From Phoronis australis (taxonomy: Eukaryota; Phoronida; Phoronidae), in NCBI GenBank assembly GCA_002633005.1, contig NMRA01000117.1:835483-899482 (forward strand): a stretch of DNA of 64,000 nucleotides, written 5' to 3'. The notes beneath the pieces were generated by a model. That model was not told where the DNA came from. It made no database searches and saw only the letters and a program-made list of their open reading frames with translations. Of the stretch, positions 50,404 through 62,047 are shown piece after piece. The stretch's first letter is position 1. Each line of letters begins with the position of its first letter. Made by a program: the position numbers and the translations under genes.

Positions 50404-53400
50404 TCACTAGTGATGGACCTTTACCCGAGAGGCCAACGGATACCCCAGATGCCCACCGTAAATATGTTGGCAATGTAAGATTACAGTTATCGTCTGTAAA
50501 CTGGTGATTTAGTTGTGAAATGGTTTCATCGATTCTATATAACTTAATGAATACTTAAAATCACCATATGAAATAAGTGGTCTCCAAGGTGTTCTATCTT
50601 GAAAGAACTATTTAACGTCAGTCCTATAAAAGATTATGGAATTGTGTCTTTAAAAATCTATAAATATATCTTTTCAGTGTTCCTTCAGTTATTTTTTTCA
50701 ATTGTCATGCACAAAAAAGTTGTTTCACAGATGATTTTATACCATTATTGGACTTTCAAATCATCCACGCCCTTGAAGACTCTCCATGCAGTTAGAAAGG
50801 TAATATTAACGGAACAAATATCTAGACTCTTTGAAAATCAAAACTCATCACCAAACAAGATCATATGTATATCAAACATTTTCAGTTCCTTTATTTTAAG
50901 GATGTGTTGAACTCTACATAAAATTGACCAAATTTGCCTAACTTCTTAACATCATAATCGTACCTCAGACACGGAAGGTCAGATTCATATGAAACTATCA
51001 GATAGTATGCTTTCTGCACTGTTTTCCAAAAAATAATTGATTTTTAATTGATCTGCTTTTGCATGAGAGGCTATCAAAATAGGGCTTTCAGGATTTTCAT
51101 GCAAAAATGAAAAATTGAATTAAGCGAAAACGAAATTATAATTTAACATTGATGTCAAATAAAATTTGTTCATGTTATCATTGGGTTTTGCAATGATTGT
51201 GCTTCATTATTTGCTAAATTTTAATAAGAAGACATGTGCACAGTGTCTTCTAATGAGAATTTGGAAAATTGATTTTTAATTGACCCGCTTTTGAATAAAA
51301 GGCTATCGAAGTAGGACTTTAATGATTTTGATGCAAAAATGAAAAAGTTGAATTAAAGAAAAAGGAAATGATAATTTAAAAAACAGTAAGAACGTTTCGA
51401 GGATTTGACTTTGAACAGTTGTATCAAATGAAAGTTGTTTATGATACTGATAGCGTTGTTTTGCTATGATTGCACCTTTCTTCTTTGCTAAATTTTAATA
51501 AGAAGACACGAAAGTTTAACTCTTTAGTTTCTTACGTATTTGTCAAAATGCACAGAGTTGTCGATAAGGCCATATGCAACATTAAAGGTGAAAGTAACCG
51601 TTTTTAATGTTACCTGTAATAATACATATCTCTGGTCACCTTGTAGATATATTGTTCGGTGTTACCGTTCTCTTGGCGATCATGGTTACAAAAGAAAGAG
51701 GCGTCAATGGTCAAACAAAGGGCCAGCATCTCGTGTCTCATGTCTTGCACTATACTGAACACAGTCTGTGCAGGTTATTCGTGTTTGATCAATGACAGTG
51801 AATGCCTAACCACTGCAAATTCAGTTGACATTGTGAGTGGATGTTGAAACAGCATACGTCATTAAGGCATGTTTATGTTACATTGAGAGTGAATGTTGAA
51901 ATAGCATACATCATTATGTAGATTACGTTAGTCAAAAACTAGTTTTCACCGAATAATTAAGCAAAAACTGTCAGATTATGAAGACTCGCAACGTTTTCTG
52001 CTTTTTGTGGACTTCGGCATATCACTATCGAAGAAGAAGAAAAATTAGAAGAAGAAGATATATTTATTACAGTGACCAGTGTTACAAATATTTCAGGGAA
52101 ACGTATGTAGCGAGAGAGCTACAAGACACTCTTTTTGTGAACGTTTTGTATCTCCCTTACCAGCCATTCTAGCTAAAAACAAGAACGTCCTGCACCAGTT
52201 GCAACAGTTGTAGTACGTCGCTTGTCATCAGCGATAAAACGTTCCCCAGTGCATACTTCACCTGTGGCTATTTTTTGATTAATGTCTATCGGAGAAGTAC
52301 AGCGTACACAGCATTTTAATTTACGCCCTGGTTGTTTGAAACATTGAGAATAATTCTGAATCGTCATCAATGACTCAGCCTTCGTGGTCTTTACAGTTTA
52401 CTTAAAGACGCAACATGCATACACGTGTATATGTATTGTTATATAATTAATACATTTTTCTTTTACATTTTTAATCATTATTTGTGTCCGCGTCGTGGCT
52501 GCTGTGTTGAAGAAATATTCAGAGTTCGAAGATCGGATAAGATAAGGGAAGTCAAGTATTATCTCTCGTAAAGGTGAACGTAGAAATTATGACCATTGAG
52601 GACCCATAGACCGACGTGCGCTGTCATATCCTGTTTGTGTTATCCTTTCAAACTAATTCTTATCAACAGTCGATATACAAAACTCACTGAAAAAGTGGAA
52701 CAATTCTCCATCTCGGTTTGACTGTTCTCCGTTGATACTCGTATTCCCACTGGAGTGATGGAACCAAAGTTCTCCCGTGGCCTGTATGTTCTGTTTGTTG
52801 TCGTTTTGCAAGTAAGTGAGCGAAAAGAAACCATCTTAAAAATAAGAAATGAAAAATAGCCGTAAACCAACGTTTACGAGTAAAGTCATCTAAAAGCAAA
52901 TTCTTTTAGTGTTTAAGTTGCAGATCAAGAACACGGAGTAGGACGAGGCACGAAAGAGAGGATAGGGTCATCCTTGTGGGTAAGTCAACTGACAGCAAAG
53001 TATGGTTCTGTGACTGTTCAGTGGTACATATACTGTTCCGATCGATGTAGAAGTCCTGCACAATGCCAGGTATCCTTACATTGCGTAGGTACAAGTTGGA
53101 ATGCCTATTGAAGTTGAGGAATTGTTTGGGCTTCAAAACTTTTCTGTGAATACTTTTAGGTACTAATTAATATCATAAAAGCAATGCACAACATTGACAA
53201 AGGTCGTCAAAAAGTGAACCAAGGTGATTACACTTAAACTGTCAAAGCTTTTATCAGCGTCACATTTTGTAAATTTGTTTGTGGGCTCCCCATTTCTGTG
53301 TTACACATGGCCTATCTTTCGCCACAATAGGTTAGTTTCTTGAATTTTACCTTACCCATGACATGCCCTTGATAGTTCAAATAACCAGCTCACTTTCTTT

Positions 53401-53640
53401 GTCTATGTATGATTTCACATCTCTCTCAAGATTCCTAAATAGACTGCAACTACTGAATGGAGCGGCACGAAATGTAATCCTGTATGATTTGCGGGCTAAA
53501 ACTGATTTCGTAAAATTTTCGGTTGACCCGTGTTCAAATTGTTGGAAAATAATGGTCCCAGTATCCCTGATTTGAGACGTATGATTCCCTTGAATCCCAA
53601 ATACGTTCACTGCAGTTCTTATTACTATTATTTTTATTTT
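50404..53640. other. DSL gene 3' flank, no exon recognised
   Basis: The putative 3' UTR is AT-rich, with an AATAAAAT polyadenylation-like signal near 51159. It contains a ~240-bp tandem duplication (51030-51520). I searched for a transmembrane or cytoplasmic-tail exon. The frame at 51607-51795 has a hydrophobic run (ILFGVTVLLAIMV), but the splice phase does not fit the upstream exon, so I did not call it. Confidence 0.5.
51030..51520. repeat. ~240-bp tandem duplication
   Basis: Two diverged copies share TTGATTTTTAATTGA, AGGCTATC(A/G)AA, GCAAAAATGAAAAA, ATGATTGCACCTT/ATGATTGTGCTTC and GCTAAATTTTAATAAGAAGA. Non-coding. Confidence 0.8.
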
Positions 53641-53713
53641 TATTGTTATTAATATTATTTTTATGGTTCTACAATTATTGTTGTTTTGTTGTTGTTGATT
53701 TGTTGTTGTTGTT

Positions 53714-53746
<33 letters not shown>

Positions 53747-53865
53747 TTTTGTTGTTGTTTTGTTGTTGTTGATGTTGTTGTTGTTTTGTTGTTGTTGATG
53801 TTGTTGTTGTTTTGTTGTTGTTATTGTTGTTTTGTTGTTGTTGTTATTATTAAGTTATTTCTATT
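53625..53865. repeat. TTG-rich microsatellite
   Basis: A long (TTG)n run interspersed with TTTTG and GATG, flanked by ATT repeats. The leucine/valine-rich frame it gives is not a gene. Confidence 0.95.
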
Positions 53866-54060
53866 CATAATAATAATACTAATTAGTATTATAACAATCC
53901 TGTCATGACTGATGCGGTTAGATTTCATACATATGCCTAGCTTGTGTCTTTTGTCTAAGAAGCCTGCTTTGTATTTATGACTGGTGATAGAAGGAAATGT
54001 TCCTTTAATGAGCAGCCCAGATTCTTTGCAGTCTATGTTAATATCAAATGCATCGAGTAC

Positions 54061-54350
54061 GTGGGCCCTCTGTGCAGGCCAAACTGTCACAATGCCCCAA
54101 ACTGTCACAACTTCAAAACTGCGACAATTTGGATCAGATCTCCAGGCCCAAATTGTCACGTCAACAGTTTTTTGGTGTAGCAATTTGGGTCTGCACTATA
54201 GTACAGACCTTAATTGTCACACGTAAAAATTGTGAAAATTTCGTAAATTGTGACAATGTGGCCAAGCAGCGCTGAACCAAAATTGTTGTCATTTTGAAGT
54301 TGCGACAATTTGGGATGTTGTGACACTTTGGGCCTGCACTGGGCTCATTA
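54061..54350. mobile_element. Palindromic MITE
   Basis: The left half (GTGCAGGCCAAACTGTCACA, AACTTCAAAACTGCGACAAT) is complementary to the right half (ATTGTCGCA, AACTTCAAAATGACAACAAT, GTGCAGGCCCAAAGTGTCAC on the other strand). The centre, near GTCTGCACTATAGTACAGAC, is itself palindromic. ~290 bp with repeated TTGTCACA/TGTGACAA words and no ORF. Almost the entire element can fold on itself. Confidence 0.8.
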
Positions 54351-54418
54351 TGCATTTAAAGTTTTGTGATGTTGATAAGCTCGACCTCGGATGTATACTT
54401 CCTTTTGTAGTGAAATGG

Positions 54419-55175
54419 GGAGTAAACCAAAACAAATTGTAATAGTAACAAATTTAACATCAAACTAAAGCTCTTGTTCTGCTCTATAACATATCAAAGG
54501 TCAAAGAAAATCTAGTCAGTGGAACATCTTTTTACCAAACGGAAGAACAATTTGACTTTGCGCATGCCCAGACGTCAGACGTTGTCCGTGACATTAGTTC
54601 TTTAAACATTAATTTGATACATATGTGCTGCAATAATGTTAGAAATTGGATGAAATAGGATGGAATGAAAACATAAGGTACGAATTTATTTACTTTTAAT
54701 GCATAATACATGAATTTGTTGTTGCAAAGACCGACCGAGCAACGCAATGCACGGTGTTTACGGTGCAATTTGATAAATGTTACAGATAATAAAGATNGGA
54801 GTAAACCAAAACAAATTGTAATAGTAACAAATTTAACATCAAACTAAAGCTCTTGTTCTGCTCTATAACATATTAAAGGTCAAAGAAAATCTAGTCAGTG
54901 GAACATCTTTTTACCAAACGGAAGAACAATTTGACTTTGCGCATGCCCAGACGTCAGACGTTGTCCGTGACATTAGTTCTTTAAACATTAATTTGATACA
55001 TATGTGCTGCAATAATGTTAGAAATTGGATGAAATAGGATGGAATGAAAACATAAGGTACGAATTTATTTACTTTCAATGCATAATACATGAATTCGTTG
55101 TTGCAAAGACCGACCGAGCAACGCAATGCACGGTGTTTACGGTGCAATTTGATAAATGTTACAGATAATAAAGAT
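54419..55175. repeat. Direct duplication across single N (54797)
   Basis: 54419-54796 and 54798-55175 are ~378-bp near-identical copies (for example CATATCAAAGG versus CATATTAAAGG). The ORFs they contain are duplicates of each other. Interpreted as unmerged contig ends. Confidence 0.85.
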
Positions 55176-55189
55176 TAATAGTGTGCTTT

Positions 55190-56290
55190 ATTAACATACT
55201 GGTCATGCAAATACATGATACCTCGAGTATTTGCTTATCGGCGACCTGTTTGTATTTGCTTTCGAGCTCATCCTGGGCCCATCGTCGGGATACTGGCGGG
55301 AATCTTCGTGTCACATGGTCGCCAGTGGGTGGTCCTTGGTATTTGTCTAACACCACCTGGTGGCAGTTACTTGCGAGGAGGCGGTGGTAAATAGCTAGTA
55401 ATTAATATCTACTGCCTCTGTTCAATTATGGTTTATTGTTCATGATTTTGACTGCTTCTCTTAGTTTACGATTCCAATATTTATTTTCTTTAGATTGTAT
55501 TTTGCAAATGTTGTGCGATGTGTCCATACAGTGTTCTCCTACGGCTTTAGTGCTGTCAGACGATATGTCAAAGTGTTCTTTTAGTCTGGAACCTAGATTT
55601 CGGGCGGCCTCACCAACATATATGGCAGTACAATCAGGCATCCAATCATGTACATCACCCCGCATTTCTTGTCGAGTGACTTGTCTTTAGGGTGAACCAA
55701 AGCACTCTGCAGGATATTGAATGGTTTGTGGTAAGATCCCACCTGGTGTTCTGTAAAGGTGTTAGACAATTTCTTCGAGATACCGTGAACGTACGGAAGG
55801 GCTACATTGGCTCTAAAAGGGTCAACCTTCTTAGACACATCCAGTCGGTGTAGTCATTGTCGCGTAACACATATTTGATTTCAGTCTGTTCCAGATGTTT
55901 GTCATTTTCTTCGGTTACTAATTTCCAGCTCTGATCTTTTATGCTGGAGATGGTGGTTATAGCGGAAATTCAGGTACAGATCGGTGTGGATAGTGACCTT
56001 CGTACTACCGTCCTCTTTGATATGTATGTACGTGTCAAGAAACAAAAGTTTGTCATCCGATGGGTGCTCAATGGTAAATTTGATGTGACGGTCTTCCGAG
56101 TTGATGTCGTCTAGAAATTCACTTACGTAGTACTCCTGGATCCTGACAAAGGTGTCGTCCACGTAGCGGTACCACATCTGGGACAGACTAGAATCAAAGA
56201 TGTGTTACGTGGCAATTACTACACCGACTGGATGTTCGATCCCAGACCCAATGTTTCTAAAAGGTTGACCCTTGTAGACTAAGTCAACGT
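55190..56290 (-). pseudogene. Penelope-like element RT + GIY-YIG, degraded
   Basis: Retroelement whose reverse transcriptase primes at nicks made by its own GIY-YIG endonuclease. On the - strand from ~56290: the RT palm segment LVYKGQPFRN and, after an in-frame stop, MWYRYVDDTFV (catalytic YVDD), LFLDTYIH; then PYVHGISKKL and HKPFNILQSALVHPKD; then the GIY-YIG core GVMYMIG, AIYVGEAARNLGSRLKEH. The N-terminal half of RT is missing, and stops and frameshifts separate the parts. The extension with TGDHVTRRFPPV downstream is shared with the neighbouring inverted copy. Confidence 0.85.
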
Positions 56291-56880
56291 AGTCCTTCCG
56301 GACGCTCAAGGTCTCTCGGAAAAACAGTCTAACATCTTCAAAGAACACCATGTGAGGACCTATTACAAACCATTCAACACCCGACGGAGTACTTTGTTTT
56401 ACCCAAAAAGACAAGCCTCTCGACAACAGGAAATACGGGATGATATACATGATTGAATGCAATGATTGCCCTGTCAAATATATCGGTGAGATCACCCGAA
56501 ACATAGGTACCAGACAAAAAGAGCACTTTAGCATATCACCCGAGAGCCCTTCAGCCGTAGGAGAACACCGTATGGACACATCGTACAACATTAGTAAACC
56601 TTCAGTCAAAATACTATCTAGCGAAAATATATAGTGGCATCGTAAAACCAGAGAAGCAGTCGAAATCATGAACAATAAACCAAAACAGTGGATATGAATT
56701 ACCAGTTATGTACAAGCGCCTCCTCGCAAGTAACAGTCACCAGGTGGTGTCAGACAACCACCAAGGAGCATCCACTGGCGACCATGTGACACGAAGATTC
56801 CCTCCAGTACACCGACGAAGGGCCCAGGGCGGGCTCAAAAGCTAGGAACGCTAACACAAACAGGTCACCCATAGGAAACT
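56290..56880 (+). pseudogene. Inverted second Penelope-like 3' fragment
   Basis: A + strand piece of the same family: the linker around KPFNTRRSTL, then MIYMIECNDCPVKYIGEITR with NIGTRQKEHF, EHRMDTSYNI and REAVEIMNNKP, then the same TGDHVTRRFPPV extension. It starts where the - strand copy's RT begins, so the pair is head to head, with GIY-YIG ends pointing outward. A stop interrupts it after SSENI. Confidence 0.82.
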
Positions 56881-57344
56881 ACCCAATACTGTGTAATGGC
56901 GCCAGTTACGAACATTCATTCTGTCATACGATGCCTTCTTGCGAGAAGAGATGAAACGATTTCTTAACTACAAACTAGGGCTCCCTGGAATCCGTAAAAA
57001 ATAACATGTTTACAACTCACTCTGAAAAATGTAAGCTTAAGTACTCAATTTAGACAAGAGTCACGTGTTGGATATTCATCATATTCAATAAATGTTTTGA
57101 ACACTGAAGGCATAGTTCAAACATCATTTTGGGACAAAGATCATACAACTTGGTAAGTTCTGAGAGAATGAAACTGATATATCCTGTGCAGCTTTGATCT
57201 ATATATCTTGAATGCTTAAAAGTATTGTAGCAATGAACGGAACGATCATTCCAACAAAGATAAGGTGTCCTAGGAGTATTATCACAAATACCACTTTACC
57301 CGGAGCATGCAGTAGAGCTTCCTGCCTACGAAGGAGGAAGTGCA

Positions 57345-57527
57345 CTAGGCTGAAATGAAACTGTGTTTGCTGCAGCTTTCATAAGAATTTATCACATATG
57401 CTAACTGAAGGTTACCATTGCACGTGCAAACTAGAGATGTTTCATCCACAGAGTCAATGTCATCTTTATTGGCTCTAGGTTTCACGGAAACGTATACGTC
57501 AGATTTGACTGACACTTTCTTGGCCAA
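57345..57527 (-). pseudogene. Unknown coding-like fragment, inverted partner A
   Basis: A 60-codon frame with KKVSVKSDVYVSV, DETSLVCTCNG and YVINSYE. It resembles the + strand frame at 57651-57947 (KKVAIS, GEITLVCLYND, HVINVPRYE), in opposite orientation ~120 bp away. I do not recognise the family. Confidence 0.3.
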
Positions 57528-57650
57528 ACCGAAAACACTAAAATGCTATTAAACCCACGAGCGCAACAGTACTTGGTGCTTGGTTTGTCACTATATCCAT
57601 CAAAAACTATCATCATTCTGTTCCCTCATTTTTCTCAGGTGTGATACCAC

Positions 57651-57947
57651 ATGCAGTGTGATACCACATGCCGTTTGGGTAAGAAAGTAGCAATCTCATT
57701 CATGACATATAGTATTCAGTTCCAAGACAAGGCAAATGGTTTCACTGTTCATGGAACCCATAAAGACTACGTCATCTCAGCAGGTGAAATAACCCTGGTT
57801 TGTTTGTATAACGACAATCCTCACCATGTTATCAATGTTCCCAGGTATGAGAAACTGCAAGAAGCACAGTGCCAGTTCAACCTAATGTACCTCTACCCCG
57901 GGGTGTCAAACACCACAACCATAGATTGTATCTCCAGAAATGGTTAG
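57651..57947 (+). CDS. Unknown coding-like fragment, inverted partner B
   Basis: A 98-codon frame ending at TAG, with GKKVAISFMTYSIQF, DYVISAGEITLVCLYNDNP and CQFNLMYLYPGVSNTTTIDC. Spaced Cys and alternating hydrophobic residues suggest an extracellular beta-rich module. Support is the paralogous-looking partner on the other strand at 57345-57527. Could be an exon of an unrecognised gene or a fragment of a mobile element. No function assigned. Confidence 0.35.
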   Translation: MQCDTTCRLGKKVAISFMTYSIQFQDKANGFTVHGTHKDYVISAGEITLVCLYNDNPHHVINVPRYEKLQEAQCQFNLMYLYPGVSNTTTIDCISRNG

Positions 57948-58678
57948 GTGTTAATTGTTGAACTATCTTACATTGATTCGGACTGGAAAGTCTGGGAAGA
58001 AAACTTACTGACAGGAATCATGACCGATCTGCAGCCTTCTCCTTAGAAATTCCTGGAAGTCGTTTGCTGTGGTTGCGAGTATTGCTACTAAATTTGAAAG
58101 CTGAACATGTTCCACACAGGATATTTCACCACGCAGTACCTACAAAGGGGGTATAAGCCCGTGCTTCGTTGCAAAACCTAGTTTTCGACTGAAGCCACGT
58201 GGCATTATGAAGTTGATCTCAAATTAATTGTTCCTTTGTCAAAATAGACCTATGCAATTTCTTTGCTTGGAAATAACTGTTAGTGTATTATTGACCAGGC
58301 TCTACAAAATGACTTGTCACATTGCGTCATTACCTTATTGGCCGATCGTAGTCTTGAGAAATAACGAACTGTGAGTTCTTTACAAGACCAAAAGTTGTCT
58401 CTCATCCAAGTAAAGAAAATGCTAAGAGTAATTTTATAGCGGTAAGTGGTCTCATACAAACTTAGTTTATTCTTCTGAACGCAGTTTTATTGCCACTTTA
58501 TGAGGTGCAGTCGTGTTAGTTTGTTTTGACGTTACAGTGAGCTTCGTGTGCACTCCGTAACAGCGAGAACGTCACGAAAATGAAAGATAAAGCAAGATTT
58601 CAGGAGATATCGGTCGTGTATTACAATCGAAAACCACAAGTTCACACGGAAGCAGCTCACTAGTCTGAAAGTCTCTAA

Positions 58679-58925
58679 TCCTAAGGTGCACTAGTCCAAA
58701 GGTGTACTAGTCCGAAGGTGCACTAGTCCGAAGGTGCACTACTCCGAAGGTGCACTACTCGAAAGGTGCACTAGTCCGAAGGTGCACTAGTCCGAAGGTG
58801 CACTACTCCGAAGGTGCACTAGTCCGAAGGTGCACTAGTCCGAAGGTGCACTAGTCCGAAGGTGCTCTGCTCAGACGGTGCACTAGTCCGACGATGCACT
58901 AGTCCGGAGGTGCACTTGACCGAAG
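58679..58925. repeat. 16-bp minisatellite
   Basis: About 15 units of GGTGCACTAGTCCGAA with variants (CTACTCCGAA, CTCTGCTCAGAC). Non-coding. Confidence 0.93.
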
Positions 58926-60529
58926 GACTACTAGTAAGACTGAACTGAGCCATAAAGCAATAAAATGCAATTTTTGTCAGCATTCTACGAGAGTACCTCT
59001 GCACTTGAATCGCATTGTGGAAACTTCTCTTCTCAGCGTGGTGTGATGACCTACACACTTTTGCGACGATCAGATACAATGGAAGTCGGATGTGCGACCA
59101 AGACATCAATCTACCGTCTCCGTACCCTTAGAATGAACAAATGAAACTTGTTACCTTGGGAATCTATTAGCATGTTTCAAAAATTTACCAGCTTCCAAAC
59201 TGGCAAGTAATGCTACTTCATCGTAAAAAAGTTACATAGTTCTTTTTAATCATAACGAAGAATGTCTTCTCAACTACTATAATTCCTTAAAAGCTCTCAG
59301 AAAGGTGATGCTCCCCGATGTGTGCCTGCAAGATACGTTCTATAATGGCGTTCCATGCAGCACTGCAGTGCTTATTTACCACCTCCGTGTCTATTAAGTG
59401 GCGGACGTAACGCTTTAATAAATATGGTCTTTTCACGCTTCTTTCAAACTAGTTATTCCTTACTCAAAATTCAGCATTGTCGTAAACTTCCTGACCGTCC
59501 GCATGTAATCCGTAACGTCTGTAATCCGTAACGAAGCATCTTTAGTTTCCTGTCAACCTATTCTTGGTCACCATTTCACCATTCTTTTATGAGGGCACGG
59601 TATGTTCCCGAGAGTTTAAGAATGAATACCCAGTCGATCAGATTTGTCTTTGTTATGACTACTGAACTTTCCTGGATTGTACATATCTTTTTCTTCAAAA
59701 AGGCTTTGTGTACTATAATGAAAACTACAGAAAAGTCTAAATTCACGTTAGGGAGATTTTATATCATTTGTAAAAGATTCTGCAAAAAGTGGAGAGAATT
59801 TATTTATTTAAACTTCGTTAAAAGACTGGGTGACCCCTTTAGTGAATACATTGATTTTCAAATGGGCCAAGTCGGAAATAATTACATGAAGCAAAATACA
59901 GACAGCTATGTACAATTAGATTAAACATTAATGAATGAAATAAATTAGCATGAAAATGAGTTAATATGTACAGTTAGATTAGTAAATAAAATATAATAGA
60001 GTAACATGATAATGAGCTGAGGCCTACAGTCCTGAACCATGCACAAAGTTCGAGTATTTCTGTTAAAAGACGTGAACATGGGGCGCGTTCGTGACGGCAG
60101 TCCCCAGCCCGTTGTTAGCGACAGCACCCCTGTAGGCAAAAGTTCTTTTGCCGCAGTTGTTTTTAGGTTTATCTGGTACCAGTCAGCCAGCCAGAAACAC
60201 TCGCTCTAGTATTGTAATTGTGAGAATCTCTGACTGATTTGAATTTAGTAGTGAGAAAGTATTAATCAAAGCAACTTTTGCTTCAGTATATGCCTTGTGA
60301 TTTTTATATTTCCCCAAAACTTTAAGCATACATGTACATGCAAACGAAAGCTTATGAATTATATTAAACTACCTTTTCAGGCCTCTGATATTGCATGTGT
60401 TTATCCACCATCCAGACTTCGTTTGACCCACCCACTTGGGGTAACTTGGATAGAGTGAGAAATAGTGAGACAGAATTGTGATAGATTCAAGACTAGACCG
60501 GCAGCCCAGAGCACTTAGCATAGATGAAA
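58926..60529. other. Unassigned AT-rich DNA
   Basis: No exon, RNA gene or clear mobile-element end recognised. The + frame at 59589-59924 (111 codons) has no domain and no splice or family support. Confidence 0.5.
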
Positions 60530-61510
60530 GAGGTACCAAAATCGGACCACGGGAGCGTTTAAAGTCCACCTCAGTATGTACAGAAATGGACGTCTGCCAT
60601 TGCCTGCACTCTGGATGTGACCCCTGGGGGCCTTACAAAGAGTCCAAAAATGAGCTGGACTAGATATTCGAGGTACTAACCAAAACTGATTTAAAATGAA
60701 CAATAGTACCGCACTGAACACCGAATGACCCATGACAGACAAATTGCACTCTGGAATGGGTCCGGCAGAAACCAAAAAAGGACCCCCCCAAAAAAAAATT
60801 AGCTAGCAAGGTACCGCACAAAACCAATTCCATATGATTCAATACATGTCACAGATAACTAAAACCCCTATGACAGACAAAATACAATCTGGGTTGTGCC
60901 CGGCAGAAACCCCCAAAAATCTCAGCCACCGTATGCCATCAAAATTTGATCTAGACTAGAGTTTCGAGGTACCGGCCAAAACTGATTTTAAACAAACAAT
61001 AGTACCGCACTGAAACCAAATGACCCATGACAGACAAATTGCTCTCTGGAATGAGTCCGGCAGAAACCAAAAAAGGACCCCCCAAAAATGAGCTAGCACA
61101 TACATTCGAGGTACCACACAAAACCAATTCCATCAGGTTCAATACATGTCACAGGTCACTAAATGCCCTATGACAGACAAAATACACTCTGGATTGTGCC
61201 TGGCAGAAACCCTCAAAAATCTCAACCACAGTAGGCCTATATGCTATCAAAACTTTAAGGTACATTAGATACCCGAGGTACCGGCTAAAACTGACTTAAA
61301 ACCAATAATCCACCAGATGACCCATGACAGACTACAAATTGTGCTCTGGAAGGCGTTCACCAGAAACTCAATTACACCGTAAAAGGAGCTAGGCCATCTT
61401 TCGGGGTACCACAATAAACAATTCCACGTGATTCAAAAAGATGGTACTGGTTACCAAATACGCTATGACAGTTAATACCCAGTGTGGGTTGTGCTCGCCA
61501 GCCTCAGAAA
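60530..61510. repeat. ~297-bp dimeric repeat array, left
   Basis: Three or more tandem units. Each is a dimer of ~147-bp halves: one with CGAGGTACCGGCCAAAACTG and CCCATGACAGACAAATTG, the other with GGTACCGCACAAAACCAATT and CCCTATGACAGACAAAATAC. Both halves then have a TCTGG...GGCAGAAACC block. Divergence increases to the right. The same repeat in reverse orientation occupies 63480-64000. Confidence 0.9.
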
Positions 61511-62047
61511 TATCAACTACTGGTAAGTAATTTTGAAAATATATGACATATTAGATAATGAGTTTATATTTTTGCGTCTATTGAGCTCTCACACTGGTTG
61601 TCAAATGGATGGTGGCGGAGAGTAAGCATTTTGGAAAGTACCTGATAACAGTGAAACTTTGGGATACCAAGAACTGTCTATAACCAACCCGCTTGGTAAA
61701 GTTTATAAACGCAGATTGTTTTTAAACAATTTTTAAAAATATAAAACGCCATCAAAACTGCCAGCAGAGAGGATACGTCAGCGACAACACATGGCCCCTA
61801 AATTTGCGATAGATCGAGGAACCACGAAAATTATTTCCAAGTAGCCCTTTCATCTCATTGACTACTAAACAATACGTTGAAAGAAAAGTAATAGACGTGT
61901 TTTTAAAAACCTTCTTTAATCAAAATAAACTACATGAAATAGAGCAACACTTTCAAACAGCATAGTTACAGCTAGTCAAAATCGCTGTATCGACGAGAAC
62001 ATCAAGCTACTAGATGTTTAATGTCAACAGTAGTTTCCTGTTAGTTT

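Noticed and set aside
51607-51795. Hydrophobic frame as the missing transmembrane exon of the DSL ligand
   Set aside because: The acceptor TTGTAG exists, but the hydrophobic frame is out of phase with any usable donor at the end of the EGF exon.
53714-53908. Leu/Val-rich + frame resembling a membrane protein
   Set aside because: Translation of a TTG microsatellite.
56205-56675. 156-codon - strand ORF
   Set aside because: A chimera of the antisense of the + strand GIY-YIG fragment and the start of the - strand RT fragment; not one gene.
59589-59924. 111-codon + frame
   Set aside because: No recognisable family, repeats or splice context.
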